From: Streptomyces sp. NBC_01460
GTDB lineage: Bacteria > Actinomycetota > Actinomycetes > Streptomycetales > Streptomycetaceae
Assembly: GCF_036227405.1 (NCBI RefSeq)
Contig: NZ_CP109473.1
Location: 3,782,001 to 3,846,000 of the forward strand
Length of the DNA: 64,000 bases
Reading direction: 5' to 3'
Under the pieces are notes generated by a model, which worked only from the letters and a program-made list of their open reading frames with translations, ran no database searches and was not told the DNA's origin. A program made the position numbers and the translations under genes. How positions within the stretch are numbered: position 1 is the first letter of the stretch; each line of letters begins with the position of its first letter. Below are positions 17,181 through 28,074 of the stretch, piece after piece.

Positions 17181-17224
17181 GAAGGGGCTGCCCCGGACCG
17201 TTAGCGGTCCGGGGCAGCCCCTTC
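17181..17224. terminator. clpC terminator
   Basis: Perfect 20 bp stem, GAAGGGGCTGCCCCGGACCG at 17181-17200 with its complement at 17205-17224, and loop TTAG. It starts 21 bp beyond the clpC stop codon. Confidence 0.92.
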
Positions 17225-17245
17225 GATGCTCAGGCGCTATGCGCC

Positions 17246-19771
<2,526 letters not shown>

Positions 19772-20211
19772 CGTTAATCGCTCCTCAGAGCGGTCAGGCA
19801 GTAAGGGGTCGGTCCCCTCCCTGTCCTTCCGCAGCTTAGTCCCGCAAGCGGGGACCGCTCATTTCAACTGCCGACACCCGGCCCTGCTGCCTGGCGGATC
19901 CCCCGCCCCGAACGCCGACAACTGCTCCAACCCGATGGTGCGAGACGATGTTCCCGCAGGCCAGGCAGATAGCCCTTTCGCCAGTACGCCGATGGCGAAC
20001 GTGAGACGCTTTTGCCCGCGTGTCGCCCCTTCCCACTAGGGATGTCTTACCCGCACTCACTGACAGTCCATGCGGCGCACCCCCGTTTCCTCCGCTACGG
20101 GCGAACAACTTCGTGCCGTCGAGTGCTCCCGCACGCCCCCAGCGCGGACACACTGGGCGATCGATCATGAACGGGGCGTAACTCCGGGACGCGTCCGGGG
20201 GTTCATCGGAC
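19772..20211. other. 440 bp regulatory region of clpC, no gene seen
   Basis: This region separates divergent clpC and the SCO3374-like gene. It contains a ClgR-type box at 19983-20000. A minus-strand frame spans 19836-20306 but its product is compositionally random, has no ribosome-binding site I can see and overlaps the operator, so I leave it out. A long 5' leader for clpC is likely. Confidence 0.5.
19983..20000. promoter_or_regulatory. ClgR operator upstream of clpC
   Basis: The 18 bp AGTACGCCGATGGCGAAC fits every position of the ClgR consensus WNNWCGCYNANRGCGWWS, quoted from memory for Corynebacterium. ClgR activates clp and lon genes in actinobacteria, including Streptomyces, and clpC is the nearest downstream gene on the minus strand, 212 bp away. 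Confidence 0.7.
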
Positions 20212-20796
20212 ATGGCAATCCTCGTCCCGCCTCCCCGCTCGTCGCCGGGAACCGACGCATGGGCACGGTGGTACACCCGCGAACTGGGGTGGGCCACGAC
20301 GGGCACCTCGCCGGTGCGGCTGCTGACGGGGCCGCGCTTCGACGTCCTGGAGCTGCCGGCGGCGGCAGGTCACGCGGCACTGCGCAGGGTCGGGCGCACC
20401 GGCCCCGTGGTGGTGGCGGCGGAGCGCATGTGGCTGCTGGTGGCCGCGGGCACCGCGGACGAGCTGCCCGGACTGCTCGACTGGCTGGAGTGGGGCGGGA
20501 TCGCTCTCGACCTGTCCGCCGTCGGCGTCGGCGGGCACATCCCGGCCCCCGCGCCGCCGGGCGGGGCGACGGGCTCGCCGGGGGCCGCCTGCTGGCTGCG
20601 GCCCCCCGGATCGCGCCAGGAGGTGGAACTCTCGCTCCCTGCCCTCGGCGGCCTCGGGAGCAGGGGTGGGGATACTCCCGATCTCGTACGACTCGTGGAC
20701 GCGGCGGCGACGGAATGCCACCGGGCCAGGCTCGTGCGTGCCCGGAAAAACCTGTGGGCCCATCGGCCGACAGGTCAGCCGTTGGCCTTCTCGTAA
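20212..20796 (+). CDS. SCO3374-like protein, possibly a degenerate prim-pol domain
   Basis: 194 residues, ATG or GTG region starting MAILVPPPRSSPGTDAWARW. The pattern W-x-x-ELGW-x-x-x..LLTGPRFDVLELPAAAG..GPVVVAAERMWLLVAAGTADELPGLLDWLEW recalls the core of bifunctional primase/polymerase N-terminal domains, but the acidic catalytic cluster expected in active prim-pols is reduced to FDVLE, so activity is doubtful. The resemblance is an inference from pattern. Its end overlaps the end of lsr2 by 22 bp on the opposite strand, so the two genes are locked tail to tail. I know it only as a conserved Streptomyces protein of unknown role. Confidence 0.75.
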   Translation: MAILVPPPRSSPGTDAWARWYTRELGWATTGTSPVRLLTGPRFDVLELPAAAGHAALRRVGRTGPVVVAAERMWLLVAAGTADELPGLLDWLEWGGIALDLSAVGVGGHIPAPAPPGGATGSPGAACWLRPPGSRQEVELSLPALGGLGSRGGDTPDLVRLVDAAATECHRARLVRARKNLWAHRPTGQPLAFS

Positions 20797-21110
20797 GCCT
20801 CACGGATCTCGGCGGGAACGCGGCCGCGGTCATTCACGTTGTGGCCGTTCTCGCGCGCCCACCGACGGATCTCGGCCGTGTCCTTGTTGCCACCGGTAAC
20901 GGCACGGCCCTTGCCGCGGCCGGTCGCGGCGCGGCCACCGGTGCGACGTCCGCTCTTGGTGTACGGCTCGAGAAGACCACGAAGCTTGTCCGCGTTGGTC
21001 GTCGTGAGGTCGATCTCGTACGTCTTGCCATCCAGAGCGAACGTGACGGTCTCGTCCGCCTCGCCACCGTCGAGGTCATCAACAAGAAGGACCTGAACCT
21101 TCTGTGCCAC
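20775..21110 (-). CDS. lsr2: nucleoid-associated protein Lsr2
   Basis: 111 residues, family length. The GTG at 21110 (MAQKVQVLLVDDLDGGEADE) has AAGGAAAT upstream; the open frame beyond it is not conserved-looking. The N-terminal half is the oligomerisation domain (ETVTFALDGKTYEIDLTTTNADKLRGLLEPY). A basic linker (KSGRRTGGRAATGRGKGRA) joins it to the C-terminal DNA-binding domain, where the AT-hook-like RGR loop is seen in the NDRGRVPAEIREAYEKA end. Lsr2 binds AT-rich and foreign DNA and silences it, including specialised-metabolite clusters in Streptomyces. A free 5' region of about 145 bp separates it from the acetyltransferase gene upstream. Confidence 0.96.
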   Translation of the reverse strand: MAQKVQVLLVDDLDGGEADETVTFALDGKTYEIDLTTTNADKLRGLLEPYTKSGRRTGGRAATGRGKGRAVTGGNKDTAEIRRWARENGHNVNDRGRVPAEIREAYEKANG

Positions 21111-21255
21111 CGGATTTCCTTTCATCGAAAAATGGAGTACGCGGAAAGGAAACCGCTTTTCCCCGGAAAACACAAACCCCCGGGAGAGGTTCAGGAGCGC
21201 AAGAACACGGGAAACATGCGCGATTCGGACATAGGGTTCCGGCGCGTTCCGCCGT

Positions 21256-21873
21256 TCACAGGTGCAGAAGCATCCGGCTGTTGCCCAAGGTGTTCGGCTT
21301 CACTCGTTCGAGACCCAGGAACTCAGCCACGCCCTCGTCATAGGAACGGAGCAGCTCGCTGTACACATCTCCGTCGACCGGCGTCTCTCCGATCTCGGTG
21401 AAGCCGTGCGCCGCGAAGAAGTCCACTTCGAAGGTGAGGCAGAAAACGCGGCGTACGCCCAGCCAGCGCGCCGTCTGCAAGAGCTTGTCCAGGACCTGGT
21501 GCCCGACTCCCGCTCCCTTGATGGCGAGGTCGACGGCGAGAGTACGGACTTCGGCGAGGTCCTCCCACATCACGTGGAGCGCTCCGCAGCCGATGACACG
21601 GCCGTCCTCGTCGCGTTCGGCGACCCAGAACTCCTGGATGTCCTCGTAAAGCGTCACCGTCGCTTTGTCGAGCAGGATGCCTTGGGAGACGTAGCCGTCA
21701 AGGAGTCCGCGGACGGACGCCACATCACTGGTCCTGGCACGACGGACGGTGATGGCCGGCTTATTTACCGACGGGCCGGTATGAAGATCTGCGCGAGATC
21801 CGGTTTCCGGCCCGGTATGGGCCCGGGTTTGCGACGCGGTGCCGTGCTCGGCTTTCGACTGCTCTGAGGACAT
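21256..21873 (-). CDS. GNAT amino-acid N-acetyltransferase (short ArgA type)
   Basis: 205 residues. After a non-conserved 40-residue tail, the GNAT fold runs from ITVRRARTSDVASVRGLLDGY to about residue 190. It shows the ArgA-like order: EFWVAERDEDGRVIGCGALHVMWEDLAEVRTLAVD, then the acetyl-CoA loop (KGAGVGHQVLDKLL, normally R/Q-x-x-G-x-G/A), and VFCLTFEVDFFAAHGF. This matches the small actinobacterial glutamate N-acetyltransferases that make the first intermediate of arginine synthesis. The exact substrate is inferred. It lies between lsr2 and the BlaI-like gene on the same strand; the start may be a later codon because the first 36 residues look unstructured. Confidence 0.88.
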   Translation of the reverse strand: MSSEQSKAEHGTASQTRAHTGPETGSRADLHTGPSVNKPAITVRRARTSDVASVRGLLDGYVSQGILLDKATVTLYEDIQEFWVAERDEDGRVIGCGALHVMWEDLAEVRTLAVDLAIKGAGVGHQVLDKLLQTARWLGVRRVFCLTFEVDFFAAHGFTEIGETPVDGDVYSELLRSYDEGVAEFLGLERVKPNTLGNSRMLLHL

Positions 21874-21882
21874 CCCCCGACG

Positions 21883-22317
21883 CTATCGCCCGCTCTCCGG
21901 CGACGCTTCATCGGCCGCCGCCCCGTCATCGGGCCGGCTCTCGGACGGTTCGGGGAAGGTGGGTGCCACGACACGGATCGCATCCCTGAGAGCTTCGCGT
22001 TGCTCCACGGACATCATGCCGAAGAAGGCGACCAGCGCGGCCGCCGGGTTGTCGCTCTGCGACCAGGCTTCGTTCATCAGTGCGGCCGCGTATGCGGCGC
22101 GGGTGGAGACCGCCGTATAGCGATATGCCCGGCCGTCCACTTCCCGGCGGACCCAGCCCTTCTGATGGAGATTGTCCATTACCGTCATGACGGTCGTGTA
22201 CGCGATGGACCGTTCCTGTTGAAGGTCCTCGAGAACTTCCCGCACGGTGACCGGGCGGTTCCATTGCCAGACCCGCGTCATCACGGTGTCTTCCAGCTCT
22301 CCCAATTGGCGAGGCAC
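21883..22317 (-). CDS. BlaI/MecI-family transcriptional repressor
   Basis: 144 residues. Winged-helix DNA-binding part at 5-75 (LGELEDTVMTRVWQWNRPVTVREVLEDL, IAYTTVMTVMDNLHQKGWVRRE, AYRYTAV), followed by the dimerisation helices (about 80-120). BlaI proteins repress beta-lactamase or membrane-protease operons and are normally inactivated by a BlaR-type sensor, but no blaR or beta-lactamase gene is nearby. In actinobacteria such orphans often control respiration or oxidative stress genes. The gene starts just after the N-acetyltransferase on the coding strand (9 bp gap), and a terminator lies upstream. Confidence 0.92.
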   Translation of the reverse strand: MPRQLGELEDTVMTRVWQWNRPVTVREVLEDLQQERSIAYTTVMTVMDNLHQKGWVRREVDGRAYRYTAVSTRAAYAAALMNEAWSQSDNPAAALVAFFGMMSVEQREALRDAIRVVAPTFPEPSESRPDDGAAADEASPESGR

Positions 22318-22368
22318 AGCATCACCTTAGTGCTAGATGTCTGGAATGGGATAATTCCGGAACGGCAA

Positions 22369-22401
22369 AAGGGCGCACGGCTCGTCGAGCCGTGCGCCCT
22401 T
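22369..22401. terminator. terminator downstream of the small membrane protein gene
   Basis: Arms 22369-22383 (AAGGGCGCACGGCTC) and 22387-22401 are perfectly complementary around a 3 nt loop. It separates the small membrane protein gene from the blaI promoter region. Confidence 0.85.
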
Positions 22402-22417
22402 CGTCCTGAGGTGCGGG

Positions 22418-22597
22418 TCAGGCGCTCCCGGGCCTCGGAGCCTGCTTGGCCGCCTCGGCCCGGGCGAGCGCCGCGTCCACGGCGGCGTCCTCCTTGGCCT
22501 TGTTCGGGCCACCCTGGCTCTTGATGATCGTCCTGACGAGGCCGATGAAGAAGACGGCCATCACCACGGGGGGAACGAGCGCGGATACGTAGTCCAT
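22418..22597 (-). CDS. small single-pass membrane protein (59 aa)
   Basis: The ATG at 22597 gives MDYVSALVPPVVMAVFFIGL followed by VRTIIKSQGGPNKAKEDAAVDAALARAEAAKQAPRPGSA. One membrane helix (about 5-23) is followed by a charged, Ala-rich cytosolic helix. The frame opens 15 codons earlier but the hydrophobic start argues for 22597. No function can be assigned; small helix-plus-charged-tail proteins of this kind are common in Streptomyces. It is followed by its own terminator. Confidence 0.75.
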   Translation of the reverse strand: MDYVSALVPPVVMAVFFIGLVRTIIKSQGGPNKAKEDAAVDAALARAEAAKQAPRPGSA

Positions 22598-22663
22598 GCC
22601 GTCCAGGGTAGCGAGCCCGGCATTCCGCCCACTCCCGGGCACCCCGCAGGCGCGTCGGCCCCC

Positions 22664-23290
22664 TCAGGACACGGCCCGCTCCTCCTGCGGGGGCGTCGGC
22701 GCGGGACGCCGGCGCGGAGGGAAGACCTCGGACGGTTTGGGCATCGGGCGCTCGCCGGGGGCGGCCGGACGGGCCGGCACGGCAGGCTTCGACGGGGTCC
22801 GGGGCCGCTCCGGCTCCTTGGCCGCCGCGAGGCCGCCGGGCAGGGCCAGCAGCCGGCTGCGCGGCGCGGGCGCCACGGCGGGCACCGCGCGGCCGGCGAG
22901 GCGTGCCCGCACCGAGCGCTCGGCGACCACCTGGCAGCGCTCCAGGAGGGCCGCCGCGACCGGCCCGCCCCGGAGGGCGCGCAGGGCGGCGAGGTCGTCG
23001 GGCCGGGGGTCGTACCCGGCCGCGAGGGCGTCCTGGAGGAGTTCCAGATAGCCGCTGAGCGAGCCGGGGAGGGCATCGCGGTAGCGGGCGAGGTCGGCGA
23101 GGAGGAAGGCGCGCAGCCGGCCCGCCTCGCTCACCACCTCGTCCACCGCGCCCGCGAGCCGCAGGCAGTCCTGGACATCCTCTTCCGGCAGGGGCGTGGG
23201 GTGGAGGGCGTTGGCGAGAGCGCGTCGGAGCACCCGGAGCTCGTCCGCGCTGAACGCCATGCCGCCGCGTGATCCGTAGGGCGTGGGCAT
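22664..23290 (-). CDS. conserved hypothetical protein, helical with Pro-rich C-terminus
   Basis: 208 residues. Residues 10-125 are helical and leucine/alanine-rich (ADELRVLRRALANALHP, VQDCLRLAGAVDEVVSEAGRLRAFLLADLARYRDALP, LQDALAAGYDPRPDDLAALRALRGG). The rest is a Pro/Arg/Ala-rich, probably disordered tail. No signal peptide, membrane helix or catalytic motif. A second possible start is MAFSADELRV ten codons in. It sits upstream of the small membrane protein and may be cotranscribed with it. I recognise it only as a Streptomyces hypothetical. Confidence 0.7.
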   Translation of the reverse strand: MPTPYGSRGGMAFSADELRVLRRALANALHPTPLPEEDVQDCLRLAGAVDEVVSEAGRLRAFLLADLARYRDALPGSLSGYLELLQDALAAGYDPRPDDLAALRALRGGPVAAALLERCQVVAERSVRARLAGRAVPAVAPAPRSRLLALPGGLAAAKEPERPRTPSKPAVPARPAAPGERPMPKPSEVFPPRRRPAPTPPQEERAVS

Positions 23291-23339
23291 GGTGTGACAT
23301 TACGTGCTAAAGGGACAAAATCCTCTTAACTAACCGCTC

Positions 23340-23368
23340 GGCGGCGCGGCGTCCCACGCCGCGCCGCC
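23340..23368. terminator. terminator of the panC-nadBC-coaX operon
   Basis: 13 bp stem GGCGGCGCGGCGT (23340-23352) with complement at 23356-23368 and a 3 nt loop, 32 bp beyond the coaX stop. Confidence 0.82.
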
Positions 23369-23400
23369 GGGCCGTTCCCGCAGGTGGTCGCGGGGGCGTC

Positions 23401-24198
23401 CTACATCCGCGCGATGTTGCGCTCGTAGACGAGGCGCAGTCCGATGAGCGTCAGCCAGGGCTCGTGCTCATCGATGACGGAGGAGTCCTTCAACACCATC
23501 GGAGCAAGGCCGCCGGTCGCGATGACGGTCACCTCGTCGGGGTCGGCCGCCAGTTCCTTCTTCATGCGCTCGACCACGCCGTCGATCTGGCCCGCGAAGC
23601 CGTACACGATGCCGGACTGCATGGCCTCGACGGTGTTCTTGCCGATCACGCTCCGGGGCCTCGCGAGCTCGATCTTGCGGAGCTGGGCCCCCTTCGCGCC
23701 GAGGGCCTCCACCGAGATCTCGATACCGGGCGCGATCACGCCGCCCGCGTACTCGCCGCGCGCCGACACCGCGTCGAACGTGGTGGCCGTGCCCAGGTCG
23801 ACGACGATCGCCGGACCGCCGTAGAGCTCGACGGCGGCGACCGCGTTGACGATGCGGTCCGCGCCGACCTCCTTCGGGTTGTCCATCAGGACCGGCACAC
23901 CCGTCTTGACGCCCGGCTCCACCAGGACCGCGGGCACGTCGCCGTAGTAGCGGCGGGTCACCTCGCGGAGCTCGTGCAGGACGGCCGGGACGGTCGAGCA
24001 GATCGCGATGCCCTCGATGCCGTCGCCGAGCTCGACGCCGAGCAGCGGGTGCATGCCCATCAGGCCCTGGAGCAGCACGGCGAGCTCGTCGGCGGTGCGG
24101 CGGGAGTCGGTGGAGATCCGCCAGTGCTCGACGATCTCCTCACCGTCGAAGAGACCGAGGACGGTGTGCGAGTTGCCGACGTCGATGGTGAGCAGCAT
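23401..24198 (-). CDS. coaX: type III pantothenate kinase
   Basis: 265 residues, ASKHA fold. DVGNSHTVLGLF (residues 6-17) is the phosphate-1 loop; GADRIVNAVAA near 110 carries the conserved Asp/Arg of CoaX; VVDLGTATTFD is the second glycine loop, and GGVIAPGIEIS and ATGGLAP complete the family signature. The enzyme phosphorylates pantothenate, the first step of CoA synthesis, and type III enzymes are not inhibited by CoA. The start ATG shares one base with the nadC stop (TGATG), so translation is coupled. Placement in an operon with panC puts synthesis and activation of pantothenate together. Confidence 0.95.
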   Translation of the reverse strand: MLLTIDVGNSHTVLGLFDGEEIVEHWRISTDSRRTADELAVLLQGLMGMHPLLGVELGDGIEGIAICSTVPAVLHELREVTRRYYGDVPAVLVEPGVKTGVPVLMDNPKEVGADRIVNAVAAVELYGGPAIVVDLGTATTFDAVSARGEYAGGVIAPGIEISVEALGAKGAQLRKIELARPRSVIGKNTVEAMQSGIVYGFAGQIDGVVERMKKELAADPDEVTVIATGGLAPMVLKDSSVIDEHEPWLTLIGLRLVYERNIARM

Positions 24199-25244
24199 CA
24201 GGCGCCGGCCCCGTCGGCCGGCGCCGCCGCTTCGCGGAAGTCCAGGCCGATGTCGAGGATCGGCGAGGAGTGCGTGAGCGCGCCGACGGCCAGGTAGTCG
24301 ACGCCGGCCTCGGCGTAGGCGCGGGCGGAGTCGAGGGTGAGACGGCCCGAGGACTCCAGCACCGCGCGACCGCCGACGAGGGCGACCGCCTCGGCGGTCG
24401 CCGCCGGGGTGAAGTTGTCCAGGAGGATGAGGTCGGCGCCGGCGTCGAGCACCTCGCGGACCTGCTCCAGGGTGTCGACCTCGACCTCGATCGCGAGCTC
24501 CGGGAAGGCCTTCCTGACCCGCTGGAACGCCTCGGCCACGCCACCTGCCGCGATCACGTGGTTGTCCTTGACGAGCGCCGCGTCCACGAGCGACATCCGG
24601 TGGTTGACCCCGCCGCCGCAGCGCACCGCGTACTTCTCCAGTGCGCGCAGCCCCGGAGTGGTCTTGCGGGTGTCGCGGACCGACGCCTTCGTGCCTTCCA
24701 GCACATCGGCCCAGGCACGGGTCGCGGTCGCGATCCCGGAGAGCCTGCAGAGCAGGTTGAGCGCGCTGCGCTCGCCGGTGAGCAGGTCGCGCGTGCGGGT
24801 GGTGACGGTGAGGAGCTTCTGGCCGGCGGCGACACGGTCGCCGTCCTCGACGTGGCGCTCGACCTCGAACTCGTCGGTGCAGACGATGGAGAGGACCGCC
24901 TCCGCGACCCGCAGACCGGCGACGACGCCCGCCTCGCGCGCGGTGAAGTCGCCGGTGGCGACGGAGTCCTCCGGGACGGTCGCCACGGTGGTGACGTCCT
25001 CGCCCCCGTCGAGGTCCTCCTCGATCGCGACGTGGGCGATGTCCTCGACCTGGACCGGGTCCAGTCCGGCCTCGGCCAGGAGCTGGGCCAGCGCGGGGTC
25101 GAGGCCGCACTCCAGGCCGTCGGGGTCGTAGCCGTCACCGCAGCCGCAGCCGTCGCCGCAGCCCCCGGACTCGGCGGGTGCGCCGATGTGGATCAGCGGT
25201 ACGTCCACGGGTGTGGGGCGCGGATTCTCTTCGGGCGTGCTCAC
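24198..25244 (-). CDS. nadC: nicotinate-nucleotide pyrophosphorylase NadC with Cys-rich N-terminal extension
   Basis: 348 residues from the GTG at 25244, two bases after the nadB stop. The catalytic body is standard: DLTTVATVP-like opening (EDVTTVATVP), TGERSALNLLCRLSGIAT, RDTRKTTPGLRALEKYAVRCGGGVNHRMSL (in parts, KTTPGLR and GGGVNHR), KDNH, VEVDTLEQ, LLDNFTP and ESSGRL, covering quinolinate, PRPP and Mg2+ sites. Unusual is an N-terminal extension of about 60 residues that includes C29, C33, C35 and C46 in SGGCGDGCGCGDGYDPDGLE, enough to bind a metal. The enzyme turns quinolinate and PRPP into NaMN. The usual family length is 270-290, so the extension is real added sequence unless the start is later. 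Confidence 0.94.
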   Translation of the reverse strand: MSTPEENPRPTPVDVPLIHIGAPAESGGCGDGCGCGDGYDPDGLECGLDPALAQLLAEAGLDPVQVEDIAHVAIEEDLDGGEDVTTVATVPEDSVATGDFTAREAGVVAGLRVAEAVLSIVCTDEFEVERHVEDGDRVAAGQKLLTVTTRTRDLLTGERSALNLLCRLSGIATATRAWADVLEGTKASVRDTRKTTPGLRALEKYAVRCGGGVNHRMSLVDAALVKDNHVIAAGGVAEAFQRVRKAFPELAIEVEVDTLEQVREVLDAGADLILLDNFTPAATAEAVALVGGRAVLESSGRLTLDSARAYAEAGVDYLAVGALTHSSPILDIGLDFREAAAPADGAGA

Positions 25245-25246
25245 GG

Positions 25247-27064
25247 TTACGGCTCCTCGGGGGCGTCGGCGGGGTCGGTGCGAAGGCTGGTGTGCGGTGC
25301 TGTGCCGGTGGGGTCCTCGGTGTCCCCCGGGCATACGGGCGGGAAGGCGGCACCGTCCGTCGCGCGGACCACGGGCTGCCCGTCCGCGGTGACGCGTACG
25401 ACGAGGTGGCGGCGCCAGGCGGTGTCGTCGCGGTCGGGCCGGTCCTCGCGCCAGTGGCAGCCCCGGGTCTCCTCCCGCTCCCGGGCGGCGGCGACCAGGA
25501 CCCTCGAGACGAGGAGGAGGTTCGTGGCCTCCCATGCCTCGACCCCGGGTACGGCGTCCTTGGGACCGCCCTCCTCCGTGGCGGCCGCGTCCCGCCGGAG
25601 CGCGTCCAGCGCGTCGGCCGCCGTGGCGAGGCTGCCGGCGGAGCGGATGACTCCGGCGCCCCTGGTCATGATCCGCTGGATCGGGGTCCGGGACTCCGCG
25701 GTGAGCAGCGGGACGGTGCGGGCTCCGGCGGGGGCCGCCACCGGGGTACGGCGGGGGGCGGCCCCCGAACCGGCCCCGGATCCGGCCCCTGAACCGCTCC
25801 GGGGACCGTCCGTGAGGTCGGCCGCGCCGGTGATGTCGGCCGCGATGCGCTCGGCGAAGACCAGGCCCTCCAGGAGGGAGTTCGACGCCAGGCGGTTCGC
25901 GCCGTGGACCCCCGTGCAGGCGACCTCTCCGCAGGCGTACAGGCCGGGCACCGTGGTACGGCCCCGGAGGTCCGTACGCACGCCGCCGGAGGCGTAGTGC
26001 GCGGCGGGGGCCACCGGGATCGGCTGCGTGACGGGGTCGATGCCGTGGGTCCGGCAGGCCGCGAGGATCGTCGGGAAGCGCTGCTCCCACATCGTGGCGC
26101 CGAAGTGCCGGGCGTCGAGATACATGTGCTCGGTGCCCTGGAGCTGCATCTGGCGCGTGATGGCCTTGGCGACGATGTCCCGGGGCGCCAGCTCGGCCAG
26201 TTCGTGCTGCCCCAGCATGAAGCGGGTGCCGGACGCGTCGACGAGGTGCGCGCCCTCACCCCGGACCGCTTCGGAGACCAGCGGCTGCTGTCCCTCGGAG
26301 TCGGCCCCGAGGAACAGGACGGTCGGGTGGAACTGGACGAACTCGAGGTCGGACACCTCCGCGCCCGCCCGCAGCGCGAGAGCGACTCCGTCGCCCGTGG
26401 AGACCGGCGGGTTGGTGGTGGCGGAGAAGACCTGGCCCATGCCGCCGGTGGCGAGCACCACCGCGGGGGCGTGGACGGCGCCGACGCCGTCGTGCTGGCC
26501 CTCGCCCATGACGTGCAGGGTGACGCCCTCGGTACGGCCCTCGGCGTCGGTGAGCAGGTCAAGGACCAGGGCGTTCTCGATGGTGTGCAGGGCTGCCGAG
26601 CGGACCGCGTCGACCAGGGCGCGGGAGATCTCGGCGCCCGTCGCATCGCCCCCGGCGTGCGCGATGCGGCGGCGGTGGTGGCCGCCCTCACGGGTCAGGG
26701 CGATGGCGCCTGTCTCGGTGGTGTCGAAGTGGGCGCCGGTGTCGATCAGACGGCGTACGGCGTCGGGCCCCTCGGTGACCAGGGCGCGCACCGCTGTCTC
26801 GTCGCACAGCCCGGCCCCGGCGACCAGGGTGTCGTCGAGGTGCTGTTCGGGGGTGTCGCCCTCGCCGAGCGCGGCGGCGATGCCGCCCTGCGCCCAGCGG
26901 GTGGAGCCGTCGTCGAGGCGGGCCTTCGTCACGACCACGGTCGCGAGGCCGGCCGCGGCGCAGCGCAGCGCGGTGGTGAGACCGGCCACGCCCGAGCCGA
27001 CCACGACGACGTCGGCGTCGATGGCCCAGCCGGGGGCGGGGGCGGTCAGCCGTATTCCGGTCAC
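25247..27064 (-). CDS. nadB: L-aspartate oxidase
   Basis: 605 residues. The FAD-binding motif is [21 protein letters not shown] at about 17-37; the succinate-dehydrogenase-like active site is in [34 protein letters not shown] and [30 protein letters not shown] (shown in part). The C-terminal helical domain carries the [17 protein letters not shown] signature. It oxidises L-aspartate to iminoaspartate, which NadA converts to quinolinate; nadA is not in the window. A Gly/Ser/Pro insert at about 420-460 precedes the helical domain. GTG start at 27064 overlaps the panC stop (GTGA). Confidence 0.95.
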   Translation of the reverse strand: MTGIRLTAPAPGWAIDADVVVVGSGVAGLTTALRCAAAGLATVVVTKARLDDGSTRWAQGGIAAALGEGDTPEQHLDDTLVAGAGLCDETAVRALVTEGPDAVRRLIDTGAHFDTTETGAIALTREGGHHRRRIAHAGGDATGAEISRALVDAVRSAALHTIENALVLDLLTDAEGRTEGVTLHVMGEGQHDGVGAVHAPAVVLATGGMGQVFSATTNPPVSTGDGVALALRAGAEVSDLEFVQFHPTVLFLGADSEGQQPLVSEAVRGEGAHLVDASGTRFMLGQHELAELAPRDIVAKAITRQMQLQGTEHMYLDARHFGATMWEQRFPTILAACRTHGIDPVTQPIPVAPAAHYASGGVRTDLRGRTTVPGLYACGEVACTGVHGANRLASNSLLEGLVFAERIAADITGAADLTDGPRSGSGAGSGAGSGAAPRRTPVAAPAGARTVPLLTAESRTPIQRIMTRGAGVIRSAGSLATAADALDALRRDAAATEEGGPKDAVPGVEAWEATNLLLVSRVLVAAAREREETRGCHWREDRPDRDDTAWRRHLVVRVTADGQPVVRATDGAAFPPVCPGDTEDPTGTAPHTSLRTDPADAPEEP

Positions 27065-28074
27065 GTGGTGGCTCCGAGGGTCAGCGGGATGTTGTCGATC
27101 AGGCGGGTGGCCCCCACCCGCGCCGCGACGGCGAGGACCGCCTCGCCGCTGACGCGGTCGTCGGGGACCGCGGTGAAGTCCGCCGGGTCCACGAGCGCCA
27201 CGTAGTCCAGGGTGAGCGGCACCTCTTCCCCGGCCGCCTCGTCCAGGACGGCCCGGGCGGCGGCCAGCACCGCGGAGGGCGCGACGGTCGGCCGGGCCAG
27301 CGCGACGGCTTCGGTGTCGGCGGCCGCGCGGGCCTCTCCGAGCCGGGTGAGCCCGGCGGCCCGGCCCTCGCGCTCCGGGACCGTCCGGGCGCGGGCGTGG
27401 AGCGTCTGCTGGGCGACCAGCCGGTCGCGGGCGGCGAACAGGGCCCTGGGCAGGGCCAGCGCGGTGCGGCGCTCCTCGGCGGAGAGGAAGCGGTTGCGGC
27501 TGGAGAGCGCGAGCCCGTCCGGGTCGCGGACGGTCGGCACCGCGACGATGTCGATGCCGAAGTTGAGGTCGCGCACCATGCGGCGGACCAGGGCCAGCTG
27601 CTGGGCGTCCTTCTGCCCGAAGAACGCGGCGTCCGGCCGGGTGAGGTGGAGGAGCTTGGCGACGACGGTGAGCATGCCGTCGAAGTGTCCGGGGCGGGAG
27701 GAGCCCTCCAGCCGCTCGCCCATGGGGCCCGCGGTGATCCTGACCTGGGGCTCGCCGCCGGGGTAGACCTCCTCGACCGGCGGGGCGAAGACCGCGTCCG
27801 CACCGGCCTCGGAGGCGACCGCCAGGTCGGCCTCCAGGGTGCGGGGGTAGCGGTCGAGGTCGGCGGCCTCGCCGAACTGGAGCGGGTTGACGAAGACGGT
27901 GACCACGACCTGGCCCCCGGGCCCCGCGGCGGCCCGCGCCGCGCGGATCAGGGTGGCGTGGCCGTCGTGGAGGGCGCCCATCGTCATCACGACGGCGCGG
28001 CGTGCCCCGGCCGCCCGGCCGAGGGCGTCCAGCTCCGCGGCGGAGCGCAGCAGGGTGGCGGGTGCGGTGGTCAT
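27061..28074 (-). CDS. panC: pantothenate synthetase
   Basis: 337 residues. Adenylate-forming nucleotidyltransferase fold: [18 protein letters not shown] (about 31-48) has the HxGH-like motif as [23 protein letters not shown] follows, and the KMSKS-equivalent is in [28 protein letters not shown] and [18 protein letters not shown] bind ATP and pantoate. It ligates pantoate and beta-alanine. An Arg/Ala-rich insert of about 30 residues ([20 protein letters not shown] region) makes it longer than the typical 280-310. It overlaps both neighbours by 4 bp, so it sits within a coupled operon. Confidence 0.95.
   Translation of the reverse strand: MTTAPATLLRSAAELDALGRAAGARRAVVMTMGALHDGHATLIRAARAAAGPGGQVVVTVFVNPLQFGEAADLDRYPRTLEADLAVASEAGADAVFAPPVEEVYPGGEPQVRITAGPMGERLEGSSRPGHFDGMLTVVAKLLHLTRPDAAFFGQKDAQQLALVRRMVRDLNFGIDIVAVPTVRDPDGLALSSRNRFLSAEERRTALALPRALFAARDRLVAQQTLHARARTVPEREGRAAGLTRLGEARAAADTEAVALARPTVAPSAVLAAARAVLDEAAGEEVPLTLDYVALVDPADFTAVPDDRVSGEAVLAVAARVGATRLIDNIPLTLGATT

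Noticed and set aside
19836..20306. 156-codon minus-strand frame upstream of clpC
   Set aside because: Overlaps the ClgR box and the start of the SCO3374-like gene; composition resembles random reading.
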